Shown here in pieces: positions 27,722 to 37,028 of a DNA stretch of 47,736 nt. The stretch is taken from the IMG/VR virus record IMGVR_UViG_3300032309_001488, positions 1 to 47,736 of that record; one strand, 5' to 3'. The notes under the pieces are model-generated. The model searched no databases and was not told the DNA's origin. It worked only from the letters and a program-made list of their open reading frames with translations. The position numbers and the translations under genes are program-made. Positions within the stretch are counted from its first letter, which is position 1, and each line of letters begins with the position of its first letter. This DNA comes from a virus.

Positions 27722-28896
27722 TGGAGTTACAAGAATATAAGTTTACGGTATCACCAGGGAATATCAAAGGTGATTTAGTTTTTGTTCCGTATACAGGTGA
27801 AACTGACGTAACAACAATTATTGATCCATGTTGTTTAACGGCATCTACGGTAAGTGCCACTACAACAGGAACAACAGGGGTATATCTACCAATGGATTAT
27901 GTTTTAAGTGGAAACACAGGTGGGACTTCATTTTTGACTGGTCTATCTGTAAACATAATGATTACTGAGTCTACGGTTGATTTAGGTTATTATTCACCTT
28001 TTGATGGTTTAGTGTTACAGGCTGACGTGTTAAATAACTTTATTGTTACGGCAGATACAATAACTCCTTATTCATATACATTTTATAACACATCAGATTT
28101 AGAACTAATAAAGTTTTTACAACTTGTAACATATACGTTGGATTGGGGTGACGGAACACCACCACAAGCCGTTTTAGGTATATCACCTATTACACATACT
28201 TATCCAAATTCAATTAATAACTATACTATAACTCTAACTGCCAACTCGCCGTGGGGTATATCAAAAGTTCAAAAACCTGTTATAACACCATATAGTGCGG
28301 CGACAATACCAAACCCACAAGGATCAATAACCTTTTTTCCGGCTGGTGGATCTTGGTCGGCAACTCCAATAAGTTATGATTATCTTTTTACAGGAGATTC
28401 AAACACAAACGTAAGTGATTATTATTCATATAACTACACATCTGTTCCATTTCCAATTACAGGTATAACAGAATCGACTTTGAATGATTTAGCACAATTT
28501 GGACCCAAAGTGAATTTATCAGGAGGGAAGTTTAAGTTAGGAATACAAGTGACAGGAACCACAGGTGCTATTGGAACTTATTATGGGCCTGACATAACTA
28601 ACACATATACAGCATATACAATGAATGGTGTTATCTATCACGATTATGAAGATTTCACGATATATTTTGCCGATTCATATGGTATTGTTTCGGGTGATAC
28701 GGTATTATCAGCCCTAACAAAAAACGAAGCATTATTAAATGTTATTGACCAACCTGAAATTATAACTAATGTTTATATAGAAAGGGGAAAATACACTCCT
28801 TTAGAAAATGTTATGAGATTGGGTGAGGTGGATAACGTTGGTGATTTAGAAAAATACGGATACAAATATTTTACAATAGAAAAAGTATCAACATAA
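27721..28896 (+). CDS. Tail protein with a PKD-like domain, 391 aa
   Basis: The middle (about residues 135-185) reads as a PKD/Ig-like domain. YTLDWGDGTPP is the diagnostic W-x-G-D-G strand-turn, followed by THTYPN and YTITLTAN, the closing strands. PKD domains occur in bacterial surface proteins and in phage tail proteins that touch cell surfaces. Residues near 270-290 contain IQVTGTTGAIGTYYG, matching the Q(V/I)SGTTGG motif in the hub-like protein at the start of the window. The gene is coupled to the one before it and ends 12 bases before the homing endonuclease gene. I infer an adhesion or fibre-attachment component. Confidence 0.65.
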   Translation: MELQEYKFTVSPGNIKGDLVFVPYTGETDVTTIIDPCCLTASTVSATTTGTTGVYLPMDYVLSGNTGGTSFLTGLSVNIMITESTVDLGYYSPFDGLVLQADVLNNFIVTADTITPYSYTFYNTSDLELIKFLQLVTYTLDWGDGTPPQAVLGISPITHTYPNSINNYTITLTANSPWGISKVQKPVITPYSAATIPNPQGSITFFPAGGSWSATPISYDYLFTGDSNTNVSDYYSYNYTSVPFPITGITESTLNDLAQFGPKVNLSGGKFKLGIQVTGTTGAIGTYYGPDITNTYTAYTMNGVIYHDYEDFTIYFADSYGIVSGDTVLSALTKNEALLNVIDQPEIITNVYIERGKYTPLENVMRLGEVDNVGDLEKYGYKYFTIEKVST

Positions 28897-28897
28897 C

Positions 28898-28904
28898 TAT
28901 TTAT
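28898..28904 (+). promoter_or_regulatory. Candidate late promoter box ahead of the homing endonuclease
   Basis: TAACTATTTATTTATATG places TATTTAT 4 nt before ATG 28909, inside an otherwise tightly packed operon. The element may have arrived with the endonuclease gene. Confidence 0.45.
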
Positions 28905-28908
28905 TTAT

Positions 28909-29694
28909 ATGAAAAGAGTTGAATTTACACCCTCAGAAATAAAAAAAATTGAGTATGATTATTTAGTGAATGGTTTGTCTTGCAAAACTATTAGTGAAAA
29001 ATACGGGGTAAGTATAACACCAATTAAAAGAGTATTGAGAAAAAATGGAAAATTAAGAAATGGAAATAGCGATGGTAAAAAGAAAAATTTAACAGAAAAT
29101 CAATATGAACTTATAAAAAAATTATACTTGAACGAATTCAAGAATATTGAATCTATATCACAAGAACTAAATATAAATAAACATTTAGTTGCTAAAATAA
29201 TACACTATTCTGATTATAGAAGAACAAGAGGTGAAGCAATGTCAATATATAGAAAAGGAAAAAAATTGAGTGAATCAATTAAAAACAACATGAAAATTGC
29301 TCAACAAAAATTTGCTAAAAGTGGTAATAGAAAACAAACGGGAGGGATATGTAAAAATTATATTGTCGACGGTTTAGAATGTCAGGGAACTTATGAAAAA
29401 TTTTATATTGAAAAATTGATAAATGATGGGGAGTTAAAACCAAAAAAAAGTTTGCCGATTGAAACACCATTTGGTGTCTACTATCCTGACTTTTCTTTTG
29501 AAGACAGATTAATTGAAATTAAATGTGATTACACTTACGATATATTAATAGGTAATAAAGAATCTAGATTTACAAAACAAAAAAATTTGAAACAATATAA
29601 TAAAATTAAATGGGTCAACTCAAACATTAAAAAAGTGGATATTTTGATTGTGGACAAAAGAAATAATAAAGTAGAAAAAAAAGAAATTATATGA
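28909..29694 (+). CDS. HTH-NUMOD-PD-(D/E)XK homing endonuclease-like protein
   Basis: This 261-aa product is unlike its structural neighbours: strongly basic, Lys-rich and encoded by very A-rich DNA. Residues 7-50 and 60-100 each look like a helix-turn-helix (LSCKTISEKYGVSITPIKRVL and a second copy with QELNINKHLVAKI). Residues about 115-140 (GKKLSESIKNNMKIAQQKF) resemble a NUMOD3-type DNA-binding segment. The C-terminal half has the order Glu163 (TYEKFYIEKL), Asp194 (YYPDFSF) and Glu203-x-Lys205 (LIEIKC), the PD-(D/E)XK nuclease layout of EDxHD/Vsr-like homing enzymes. Its stop overlaps the next ATG (ATGA). I infer a free-standing selfish endonuclease inserted between two baseplate genes. 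Confidence 0.8.
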   Translation: MKRVEFTPSEIKKIEYDYLVNGLSCKTISEKYGVSITPIKRVLRKNGKLRNGNSDGKKKNLTENQYELIKKLYLNEFKNIESISQELNINKHLVAKIIHYSDYRRTRGEAMSIYRKGKKLSESIKNNMKIAQQKFAKSGNRKQTGGICKNYIVDGLECQGTYEKFYIEKLINDGELKPKKSLPIETPFGVYYPDFSFEDRLIEIKCDYTYDILIGNKESRFTKQKNLKQYNKIKWVNSNIKKVDILIVDKRNNKVEKKEII

Positions 29695-30596
29695 GCGTTG
29701 GTAACTATGGAACTATAAGACCGGCAGATGTAAGTCCCGAAGATGTGCAGATTGTTTTGGTTTATACCGAATCAAGAGACGACACACAAAACTTTTCATT
29801 AACGACTTTGAACGCACAAGACGTTCTTAGACCTTATTTCAATAATAATGCAACGGGAGGAAACACCGTTGAAATTTTGGGTGGATTATATAATTTAAAA
29901 CTACCTGCAGATCAATTCAACAGATTGGGGATCTATTCTTTGATGATAAGACCGGCTGAAATTAGAACAACAATTACAGATTGTGGGGTTTTATCGTCAT
30001 TACCAAATGTTAAAGGTATTGTGATTGATTTAAATAATGTTCCTGCTCAGTCAAGAAATAAATTTGTTAATCAAGGGTTAGTTGGTTTCAGAGTTGAATA
30101 TTTAAATCCAGATGGGACTAAAATACCAAACTTCTTTAGAATTATAACCTCATCTTTCTATTGTGAACCTGTTGTTCAGAACTTAACAAACACGATTCAA
30201 AAATCGATAAGATATAGATATGTTGAAGGATCAACAAACTTATTGTTTTGCACATTATCACCTTCATCGTCGCCGACTAATAAACCAAGTGCAACACCTT
30301 ATATTGGTCAGCCAAATCAAAATATTATAATAACAAATACATTTTTCAATCCAATAAGCGTGGAAATTGAAATCGTTGACCAAGACATTTCAACACTTGC
30401 AATTGCTCTTTATGGAAATCAAACTAAATCTATTGAGGATGGTATTTACACCATTTACGATTCTAATAACAATATATACAAACAATACAACTTGTATGAA
30501 ATTAAAGATCAGTTTAATGCTCTTCTTTATGAAGTTAGACAAGATCGTGGTGAAAATATTGACTTCTCAAAGGCATTTAACAACATCATCGCTTAA
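29691..30596 (+). CDS. Baseplate/tail structural protein, 301 aa
   Basis: The ATG overlaps the endonuclease stop by 4 nt (ATGA) and the stop overlaps the next ATG by one base, so it belongs to the tail operon. The first 180 residues are a compact alpha/beta region (GIYSLMIRPAEIRTTITDCG, VKGIVIDLNNVPAQ). A short Ser/Pro linker (SPSSSPTNKPSATP) precedes a C-terminal beta domain ending in a helical segment (FSKAFNNIIA). The linker type recurs in the large adhesins downstream. No family is recognised. Before insertion of the endonuclease it probably followed the PKD gene directly. Confidence 0.6.
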   Translation: MSVGNYGTIRPADVSPEDVQIVLVYTESRDDTQNFSLTTLNAQDVLRPYFNNNATGGNTVEILGGLYNLKLPADQFNRLGIYSLMIRPAEIRTTITDCGVLSSLPNVKGIVIDLNNVPAQSRNKFVNQGLVGFRVEYLNPDGTKIPNFFRIITSSFYCEPVVQNLTNTIQKSIRYRYVEGSTNLLFCTLSPSSSPTNKPSATPYIGQPNQNIIITNTFFNPISVEIEIVDQDISTLAIALYGNQTKSIEDGIYTIYDSNNNIYKQYNLYEIKDQFNALLYEVRQDRGENIDFSKAFNNIIA

Positions 30597-33583
30597 TGGC
30601 AACAAATAAATTTACTTGTCCACCTCAAAGTAGTGCCGCTAATGAGTTCTCAAACAATTTAGTCGGAGTTCAACTTGTTACTGGTGGTGGTTTAACGCAA
30701 GCAAATTTTAATTTCACCACAGGTATATCTGAAAAACAAAACAGGACTTTTAACATAGGGACTTTTTCAGACCCAATTAACTTAGAGTCTATTAATATAG
30801 AAAGTCAGGCTGAGGCTAATATTATATTAGCAAACAACTACAGGGTTTATCCAAATTATGACTTATCGCAAGTTACAAATTTTACCCAATACGGGTCGTT
30901 AGTTAAAAGACTTTCAACTTCAATTACAAAAATTATTAACTACTTCCCTGCGGGGTTAGAAGTTAATTCAACAAACCCATCATTTATAACTCAAGAAACC
31001 GCATTTAACATTATATTTGATTCGGTTGAAAATGACACAACATTTGAGGTTTATTTGTCATCAATTCAAAACCCATTTGAAATTGATTATTCAGTTAATA
31101 GTGATATTAATATGCGTTTTAACGAGATGGATGTATCACCATTAAGAAACATGACAAGAGAGTTCAAAAAGTATGTTTTGTATGTAAATGGTAATCAATA
31201 TCCTGTGAATTATTTATATCCTACAGATAGTTCATCGACGACACTGAAACTTATTGTTGATGGTGATCCGTTTAGTGGAAACTCAATATCATATGATTAC
31301 TTAGTAATTAGACCAAGTGACTATGAAACAAATAGAGTGTTTAATTTAAATTTTGATCCTGTTGAAAACTTTTTATTAAACAGACAAATAACACCTGCTT
31401 ACACCGCACAATTCGTTGTTCCAAGAGAACAAGAAGATGGGACGGTTTCGGTTACAAAAGAAACCGCGACTTGGCCAAGAGCGGGATTATGGAATATTGA
31501 TATAACATCAGTTTCGTTTGATAATTATTTAACAAAAATTAATGACTTTGCAATTAATTTGGATCAATATCAAACAAACATATTATCAAGGTTTTTAACA
31601 ACAGGAGCATTAAAAGAATTCGATACACCAGATCAAAGGTTTGAAAAATTACTTCAAATTTATGGAAGAAGTTTTGATGAAACAAAAACATTTATAAGCG
31701 CTTTAGGTAATATTAATAGTGTTCATTACACGGTTAAAAATGATATACCTTCACAATTACTTAAAAATTTAGCACAGACATTAGGTTGGGTTACAAACTT
31801 TTCACCAATATCACAAGAAGAGTTATTACAGGCAGTATTTACAACTCAACCAAATACTTTTCCCGGTCTTCAAATTGGACCAACACCAGAAGAAGTTAAT
31901 TATCAATTTTATAGAAACATAATTGTAAATTCGGCATACCTTTTCAAATCGAAAGGGACAAGAAAATCTATTGAGGCTCTTTTAAGAATGATTGGAGCTC
32001 CTGACGCTTTAATTGATTTCCAAGAATATGTTTATGTTGCTGATCAACGAATCAATATGAGTGAGTTTAATCAACAATACGCTCAAATTAGTTTAGGAAC
32101 TTTAACAACTCAAATACCGGTTTTAGACACCGCAGACGTATTTTCAATTCAAGGAATACAATATACAGGTTTTACAACTACATCAACAAACACAAATGTG
32201 TTGACAGTAAGAAATGATTATCCTGTTGATGAATTTGGTTGTCCAAAAATGCCAACGGCAACCGAAACATATTTCTTTCAAATTGGTGGAGGTTGGTTTG
32301 AATCAACACCACAACATAGAATGCCCGAGTTTGCAATTCCAACAAATCAGGTATTCACAGGAAATAACCCAAATTATCAAACACAAATACTTCCATTTAA
32401 TTATGGAGAAGAGTATCTACAAAGATATAGACAATTTCCATATATGGATATGGGATATGTGTTACGAAGAGTTTCGGATAATAAGAAAAGTTGGGTCGAT
32501 ACAAACCCAACATTAAGAACAAGTTTCGAAGGAAACTTCAACGCATACTATGAAGTTGGTGAAGAATGTTTAGTGTTGAACGTTAAAAACGTTGACATAA
32601 TGTTAAACCCTGGTCAAGGATTATCATATGACGTTTGGTATATGTCTAATCAGTATAATTTCCCAATACCAGAACAAGGTTTGTTTTATACACCACCATC
32701 ACCTTGTAGTATTCCTAACCCATATCCTAAATTAGGTGGGGTCGATTGGACAACAATAGTTCCAAAACCAAAACAAAAAACTTTCTTTGAGTTTGCGCAG
32801 ACCTTTTGGAGAAATATGATTAACACCCGAAATCGTCAATTTATTACTGATGGAAAAACGGGAGGTTACCCAACATTACAATCAATTTATTGGAGATATT
32901 TAGAATCACAAAAATTGGCAGGAGTTCCAAACAATAATTATACATACCAAACAATGATTGATTTTGTTAATGGTATGGGTGACTATTGGATTCAGTTTAT
33001 AGAACAAATGGTTCCAGCAACCACAATTTGGAACACAGGGGTTAGATTAGAAAATTCAATATTTCATAGACAAAAGTTTGTATGGAGAAGACAAGAAGGT
33101 TGTAAAATACTTCCTGTTCCTTGTAAACCATGTAGTCTTACGACTCAACTATACGTTTACGATTGTCCTGTCCAAAGTGTAACATGTGGGTTATATCCTT
33201 GGACAACAGATCCAAACACAACATCATTTGGTGTGGTATTGAATCAAACACTTCAAGACTATTTTACATCACAAGGTATTAACCCTGGTCAATGTCAATT
33301 AAATTCAACAGTTTCAAATTGGTTTGTTGATATAAGAATAAACGGATTACTTGTAACACAATATGGTTTCTTTACAGGAATCGGAACTTCAGGTTATCCA
33401 TCAAGTTCACAATGGTTACAAGGATTACAAGACGCTTTAGATGGTTTACTAACAAGTGGTTATAGTTATAATATTGATGAAGATACAAATGAATTAGTGG
33501 TCTTTAATAATAATTGTTTACCAAATTTTGATGATTTTGAATTGAATGTTGGAATAAACTTTGAAACTTACTGTAACGCATAA
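30596..33583 (+). CDS. gp7 / P2 gpI-like baseplate wedge protein, 995 aa
   Basis: Around residues 440-480 the sequence RNIIVNSAYLFKSKGTRKSI and ALLRMIGAPDALIDF matches the core of the P2 gpI / Tail_P2_I family ('ayl.kskGTrksieallrl.g'). That family links the J/gp6 ring to fibres, and in contractile injection systems it is a protein of about this size (Afp12-like). The N-terminal 330 residues are beta-rich with several fibre-like domains. The C terminus is Cys-rich (CKILPVPCKPC, YDCPVQSVTC) and ends in a domain also present at the end of the next gene's product. It overlaps both neighbours by one base. The wedge role is inferred from the gpI-like core and from downstream position after gp25 and gp6. 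Confidence 0.7.
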   Translation: MATNKFTCPPQSSAANEFSNNLVGVQLVTGGGLTQANFNFTTGISEKQNRTFNIGTFSDPINLESINIESQAEANIILANNYRVYPNYDLSQVTNFTQYGSLVKRLSTSITKIINYFPAGLEVNSTNPSFITQETAFNIIFDSVENDTTFEVYLSSIQNPFEIDYSVNSDINMRFNEMDVSPLRNMTREFKKYVLYVNGNQYPVNYLYPTDSSSTTLKLIVDGDPFSGNSISYDYLVIRPSDYETNRVFNLNFDPVENFLLNRQITPAYTAQFVVPREQEDGTVSVTKETATWPRAGLWNIDITSVSFDNYLTKINDFAINLDQYQTNILSRFLTTGALKEFDTPDQRFEKLLQIYGRSFDETKTFISALGNINSVHYTVKNDIPSQLLKNLAQTLGWVTNFSPISQEELLQAVFTTQPNTFPGLQIGPTPEEVNYQFYRNIIVNSAYLFKSKGTRKSIEALLRMIGAPDALIDFQEYVYVADQRINMSEFNQQYAQISLGTLTTQIPVLDTADVFSIQGIQYTGFTTTSTNTNVLTVRNDYPVDEFGCPKMPTATETYFFQIGGGWFESTPQHRMPEFAIPTNQVFTGNNPNYQTQILPFNYGEEYLQRYRQFPYMDMGYVLRRVSDNKKSWVDTNPTLRTSFEGNFNAYYEVGEECLVLNVKNVDIMLNPGQGLSYDVWYMSNQYNFPIPEQGLFYTPPSPCSIPNPYPKLGGVDWTTIVPKPKQKTFFEFAQTFWRNMINTRNRQFITDGKTGGYPTLQSIYWRYLESQKLAGVPNNNYTYQTMIDFVNGMGDYWIQFIEQMVPATTIWNTGVRLENSIFHRQKFVWRRQEGCKILPVPCKPCSLTTQLYVYDCPVQSVTCGLYPWTTDPNTTSFGVVLNQTLQDYFTSQGINPGQCQLNSTVSNWFVDIRINGLLVTQYGFFTGIGTSGYPSSSQWLQGLQDALDGLLTSGYSYNIDEDTNELVVFNNNCLPNFDDFELNVGINFETYCNA

Positions 33584-35769
33584 TGAGTATAACAATTTAT
33601 AATTATAGTGTAACTGGTGATTGTAGTAATACGGGATCAGGGGCATTTTCATTTGACATTACAGGAACAACACCCCCTTTTGCAGTAACATGTATTAGTT
33701 CAGGTTGTAGTTTACCAAGTTCAGCAACCACAACTTCTTATGGTGTTTCAGGAATTACCGCTGATACATATTTTTTACAAGTTGTTGATGGATCGTCAAA
33801 TAATTACGTTCAGGCCGTTTATGTGTCTTCAGGAACAACCGCAACGATTGATTCTGAAAATACAACGTGCGGATTAAATAATGGATCTATTACTGGATAT
33901 ACTTCAGGTGTTTATAATATTGCAACTTTTAGTTTATATGATGGACTTAATAATTTAGTCACTTCATCACAAGTTGCAACTAACTATTATAATTTCACAT
34001 CTCTTTCAGCAGGAACATATTATATAGTTGCTGATGATGGTGGTGGTTGCACAGGAATCACGGCTTCAGTAATTGTTACACCATCAACAGGTTTTACTTT
34101 TGGTGGTTATGTTGTTGACGACGCAAGTTGTAACGGAGTTGGGAGTGGAAAAATATTTCTTACAGGTTTAACATTACCTTCATCGGCATATACAATAAAT
34201 TGGTCACCAAATGTTAATGGACAAACAGGAACAACCGTTACGGGTTTAACGGGGGGAACTTATATAGTTACAGTAACAGATCCTAGCAATTGTTCTAATA
34301 CACAATCGTTTAATGTTCAAGCCGTAGATCCTTTAGGTTCAGGTGGGTTTATTGTTATTTCACAACCAACTTGTTTTGCCAATGACGGTGAAGTTGAATT
34401 TATTGTAACAGGAGGAACAGCACCTTATTTCTTTAGTGGTTCGTCAGGTCAAGTTGATGTTACGTTTGCATCATCAGTGACATTTACTGGTCTATCATCA
34501 GGTAATTATTCATTTTTAGTTACAGATGCTGGGCTATGCACCACCTATGGTTCAGTGTCAATGTTAACACCGAATTCATTCACTACGGTTGCAGTTAACA
34601 CTACACCATCTTTTTGTTCTCAAAACTCAGGATCTGTTCAGGTTATAGTTGATAATGGGTTGAGCACAGAACCAAGTTTATTAATTTCAATATCAGGAAC
34701 AAGTGGAACACAACAAGTTGGAAGTTTAGGAAACCCAACTCAAACATTCAACGGACTTCCAAATGGAACGTATTTAATTACCGTTCAATCAACAAGCTGC
34801 ACTTACACGGCAACAACTAATATAACTTCTGTTAATTTATTTACGGTTACCGCAACAACAACAGGAACAACTTGTGGTGGTAATAATGGTATTTTAAATG
34901 TTGCAGTTTCAACGGGAGGAACATTACCATACATATTCACTCTTACGGGACCAACATATAGTCCTGTGACCACAACAACTTTCTTATCTACATTTACAAA
35001 TCTTAAATATGGTAATTATACCTTAACAGTTCAAGATTCAGGATCACCAAGTTGTATTCAAACATATAATGTTTATATAGACAATAGTCAGAATGTATTT
35101 TTTAATTTAATACCATCACAACCAATTAACGGAAATGATGGCGCAATTACCGCATACATTTTATCGGGAGTTCCTACCTTTGATTTAACGTGGAGTAGTA
35201 ATGTTAATGGTCAAACAGGATCCACTGTAACAGGACTAACGGCAGGGACGTATACTTTGACAGTTGTTGATAGTGAAGATTGTTCTTTAACAAAATCAAT
35301 CACATTAAAAGGAACTAAAAAATATAGTGATTACAGATACTACAATATTTGTGATAATACTTTTTCGGATACAGGAACGGTAACCAAAAGAAGTATGAGA
35401 GCAATGTATTTGGAAGGTTTTTCTGATCTTACAAGTGGAGATACAAACTGTATTATAAATGACGCAACATTTTCTATATATGCTCAAGTTGGATCACAAT
35501 CGGCTCAAACACAATTCTATACTTCAAGTGGATCAACCGATTACCCAACAGATGTTTTGTGGTCTCAAACGATTGTTGAAACCTTAGATTCGTTTTTAGG
35601 TATTTCAGGAACCACAGTTGACATAGTTTCAAATAGAATAACAATAACTACAACATGTGAAGACATACCAAAAGGGTGTGAAATAGTCCCTTTAAATCCA
35701 TTACAAGATAATGAGATTATTGTTAAGTTGATTATTGATTATGATATATCTTGTGTGAGTTGTAGTTAA
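33583..35769 (+). CDS. SprB-repeat tail fibre/adhesin protein, 728 aa
   Basis: The product is built from about seven tandem beta repeats of 75-95 residues, each following the SprB repeat pattern: a Cys near the start (CFANDGEVEF, CGGNNGILNV), a GG-x-x-PY turn, a Trp/aromatic strand, and a closing (L)xxGxYxxxVxDxxxC strand (LTGGTYIVTVTDPSNC, LTAGTYTLTVVDSEDC). SprB repeats are known from the mobile gliding adhesin of flavobacteria. The last about 130 residues form a different domain (QFYTSSGSTDYPTDVLW) that resembles the C terminus of the preceding gpI-like protein. No secretion signal is present, as expected for a virion protein. I infer a baseplate-attached fibre that binds the host surface. 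It is coupled to the gene before and followed after three bases by a small Cys protein. Confidence 0.75.
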   Translation: MSITIYNYSVTGDCSNTGSGAFSFDITGTTPPFAVTCISSGCSLPSSATTTSYGVSGITADTYFLQVVDGSSNNYVQAVYVSSGTTATIDSENTTCGLNNGSITGYTSGVYNIATFSLYDGLNNLVTSSQVATNYYNFTSLSAGTYYIVADDGGGCTGITASVIVTPSTGFTFGGYVVDDASCNGVGSGKIFLTGLTLPSSAYTINWSPNVNGQTGTTVTGLTGGTYIVTVTDPSNCSNTQSFNVQAVDPLGSGGFIVISQPTCFANDGEVEFIVTGGTAPYFFSGSSGQVDVTFASSVTFTGLSSGNYSFLVTDAGLCTTYGSVSMLTPNSFTTVAVNTTPSFCSQNSGSVQVIVDNGLSTEPSLLISISGTSGTQQVGSLGNPTQTFNGLPNGTYLITVQSTSCTYTATTNITSVNLFTVTATTTGTTCGGNNGILNVAVSTGGTLPYIFTLTGPTYSPVTTTTFLSTFTNLKYGNYTLTVQDSGSPSCIQTYNVYIDNSQNVFFNLIPSQPINGNDGAITAYILSGVPTFDLTWSSNVNGQTGSTVTGLTAGTYTLTVVDSEDCSLTKSITLKGTKKYSDYRYYNICDNTFSDTGTVTKRSMRAMYLEGFSDLTSGDTNCIINDATFSIYAQVGSQSAQTQFYTSSGSTDYPTDVLWSQTIVETLDSFLGISGTTVDIVSNRITITTTCEDIPKGCEIVPLNPLQDNEIIVKLIIDYDISCVSCS

Positions 35770-35772
35770 ACC

Positions 35773-35997
35773 ATGGCAAACCAAATAACAATAACTTCTG
35801 TTACAGGACTAACAACTCCATTTAGTGGATACTGTTGTGATGTATACGGAAATCAATGTTCATTTGTTGGAGTTATTAATAGTTTGCCAACAACAATAAC
35901 TTTACCAAATCAGTTTAATACCGCTCCCGCGATAGGTTTGAAACTTACTGATGGTGCCGGATGTCAAACTTTAGAAACAATTTACTGCACCCCATAA
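35773..35997 (+). CDS. Small Cys-containing fibre-associated protein, 74 aa
   Basis: This small beta-rich protein starts with ITITSVTGLTTPF and has Cys at four or more fixed-looking positions (CCDVYGNQC, GAGCQTLETIYC). It is a paralogue of the 72-aa protein encoded on the minus strand at 43842-44060. Shared features are an N-terminal ITI-S-GL-PF, a Y-x-CD pair, a second Cys after five or six residues, a hydrophobic core and a late KxxDxxxC. It lies three bases after the SprB-repeat gene. The pairing of each paralogue with a large adhesin gene suggests a cap, linker or assembly factor. Function unknown. Confidence 0.6.
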   Translation: MANQITITSVTGLTTPFSGYCCDVYGNQCSFVGVINSLPTTITLPNQFNTAPAIGLKLTDGAGCQTLETIYCTP

Positions 35998-36031
35998 TTC
36001 ACTTTATATATTTTTCCTTTAATTTTTATTT

Positions 36032-37012
36032 ATGGAAAAAATTCTATTTGTCACCGCACAACCTGACGTGCCATATTTTATTTGGCAAATAAAGTTATAT
36101 GTTCACAATTTCATAGAAAAAGGAATCAACCCCAACCAAATACACGTTATTTTTAGTTTATTGAACAAAAATAAACAACCATCAGAAGAATCTTTACGGT
36201 TAAAAGATCTTGGAATTAACGTTCATCACTTTGTTGACGAGAGAGTTAAAAAACATTACATACCCTCAATAAAACCATTTTTAATTTCAAAGTGGATTCA
36301 AAAAAATCCCAAACATGGTGAGTTATTTTTTCTTCACGATTCAGATATTATTTTTAACGAACTACCGAGTTTTGATCGGTTGTTGAATGATGAGGTTTGT
36401 TATATGTCAGATACGATTGGTTATATTGGATATGACTATATTATGGATTGTTGTAAAAGATATGAAAATCAACACCCGACTTCTGAGAAAGGACAACTCA
36501 TTTCTGAAATGACAAATGTGATTGGAGTTGATGTTGACACAATTAAAGAAAATCAAGAAAATTCAGGAGGAGGACAATACCTTTTTAAAAACACGAATTG
36601 TGAACTGTGGGATAAAATGTATAAAGACTCAATAAAATTATACGATCAGATGTTAGATTATCAAAAACGTTTTCCAATCAATCCAGGTCAAATACAATTT
36701 TGGACCGCAGAAATGTGGGCGGTGTTATGGAATTTATGGTTATACAAATACAAAACAAAAATAATTTCAGATCTTGATTTTTCATGGGCTACTGACACCA
36801 TCGACATTTATAATTCAAAAAACATATTACACATGGCAGGTGTCACAGATGATCTAAAAACTACAAAATTCTATAAAGGTGATTATATTAATATTGACCC
36901 CATTTTAAAACTAAAAGAGGATAAAAACTATTTTGATTACATTGATAAAACTAGTTCGACAATTAAATACATCGAAAACATGAAATCATATATAAAAAAA
37001 TACGAAAATTGA
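36032..37012 (+). CDS. GT-A-fold glycosyltransferase-like protein, 326 aa
   Basis: The N terminus is a Rossmann-like strand (KILFVTAQPDVPYFIWQI), followed by HVIFSLL and VHHFVDE. The segment ELFFLHDSDIIF carries a D-x-D motif (D103, D105), the metal and nucleotide-sugar site of GT-A enzymes. SGGGQYLFKN and QIQFWTAEMWAVLWNLWLY are later conserved-looking segments. The pattern reminds me of peptidyl-serine galactosyltransferase and hydroxyproline arabinosyltransferase-type enzymes, but only loosely. It lies inside the fibre operon, just before two Thr/Pro-rich adhesins, so I infer modification of fibre proteins; a host-glycan or DNA target cannot be excluded. The start lies within a TTTATTTATGG sequence, making a very short leader possible. 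Confidence 0.7.
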   Translation: MEKILFVTAQPDVPYFIWQIKLYVHNFIEKGINPNQIHVIFSLLNKNKQPSEESLRLKDLGINVHHFVDERVKKHYIPSIKPFLISKWIQKNPKHGELFFLHDSDIIFNELPSFDRLLNDEVCYMSDTIGYIGYDYIMDCCKRYENQHPTSEKGQLISEMTNVIGVDVDTIKENQENSGGGQYLFKNTNCELWDKMYKDSIKLYDQMLDYQKRFPINPGQIQFWTAEMWAVLWNLWLYKYKTKIISDLDFSWATDTIDIYNSKNILHMAGVTDDLKTTKFYKGDYINIDPILKLKEDKNYFDYIDKTSSTIKYIENMKSYIKKYEN

Positions 37013-37013
37013 T

Positions 37014-37020
37014 TATTTAT
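37014..37020 (+). promoter_or_regulatory. Candidate late promoter box ahead of the 690-aa adhesin
   Basis: GATTATTTATAATATTATATG places TATTTAT 8 nt before ATG 37029, directly after the glycosyltransferase stop. Confidence 0.45.
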
Positions 37021-37028
37021 AATATTAT

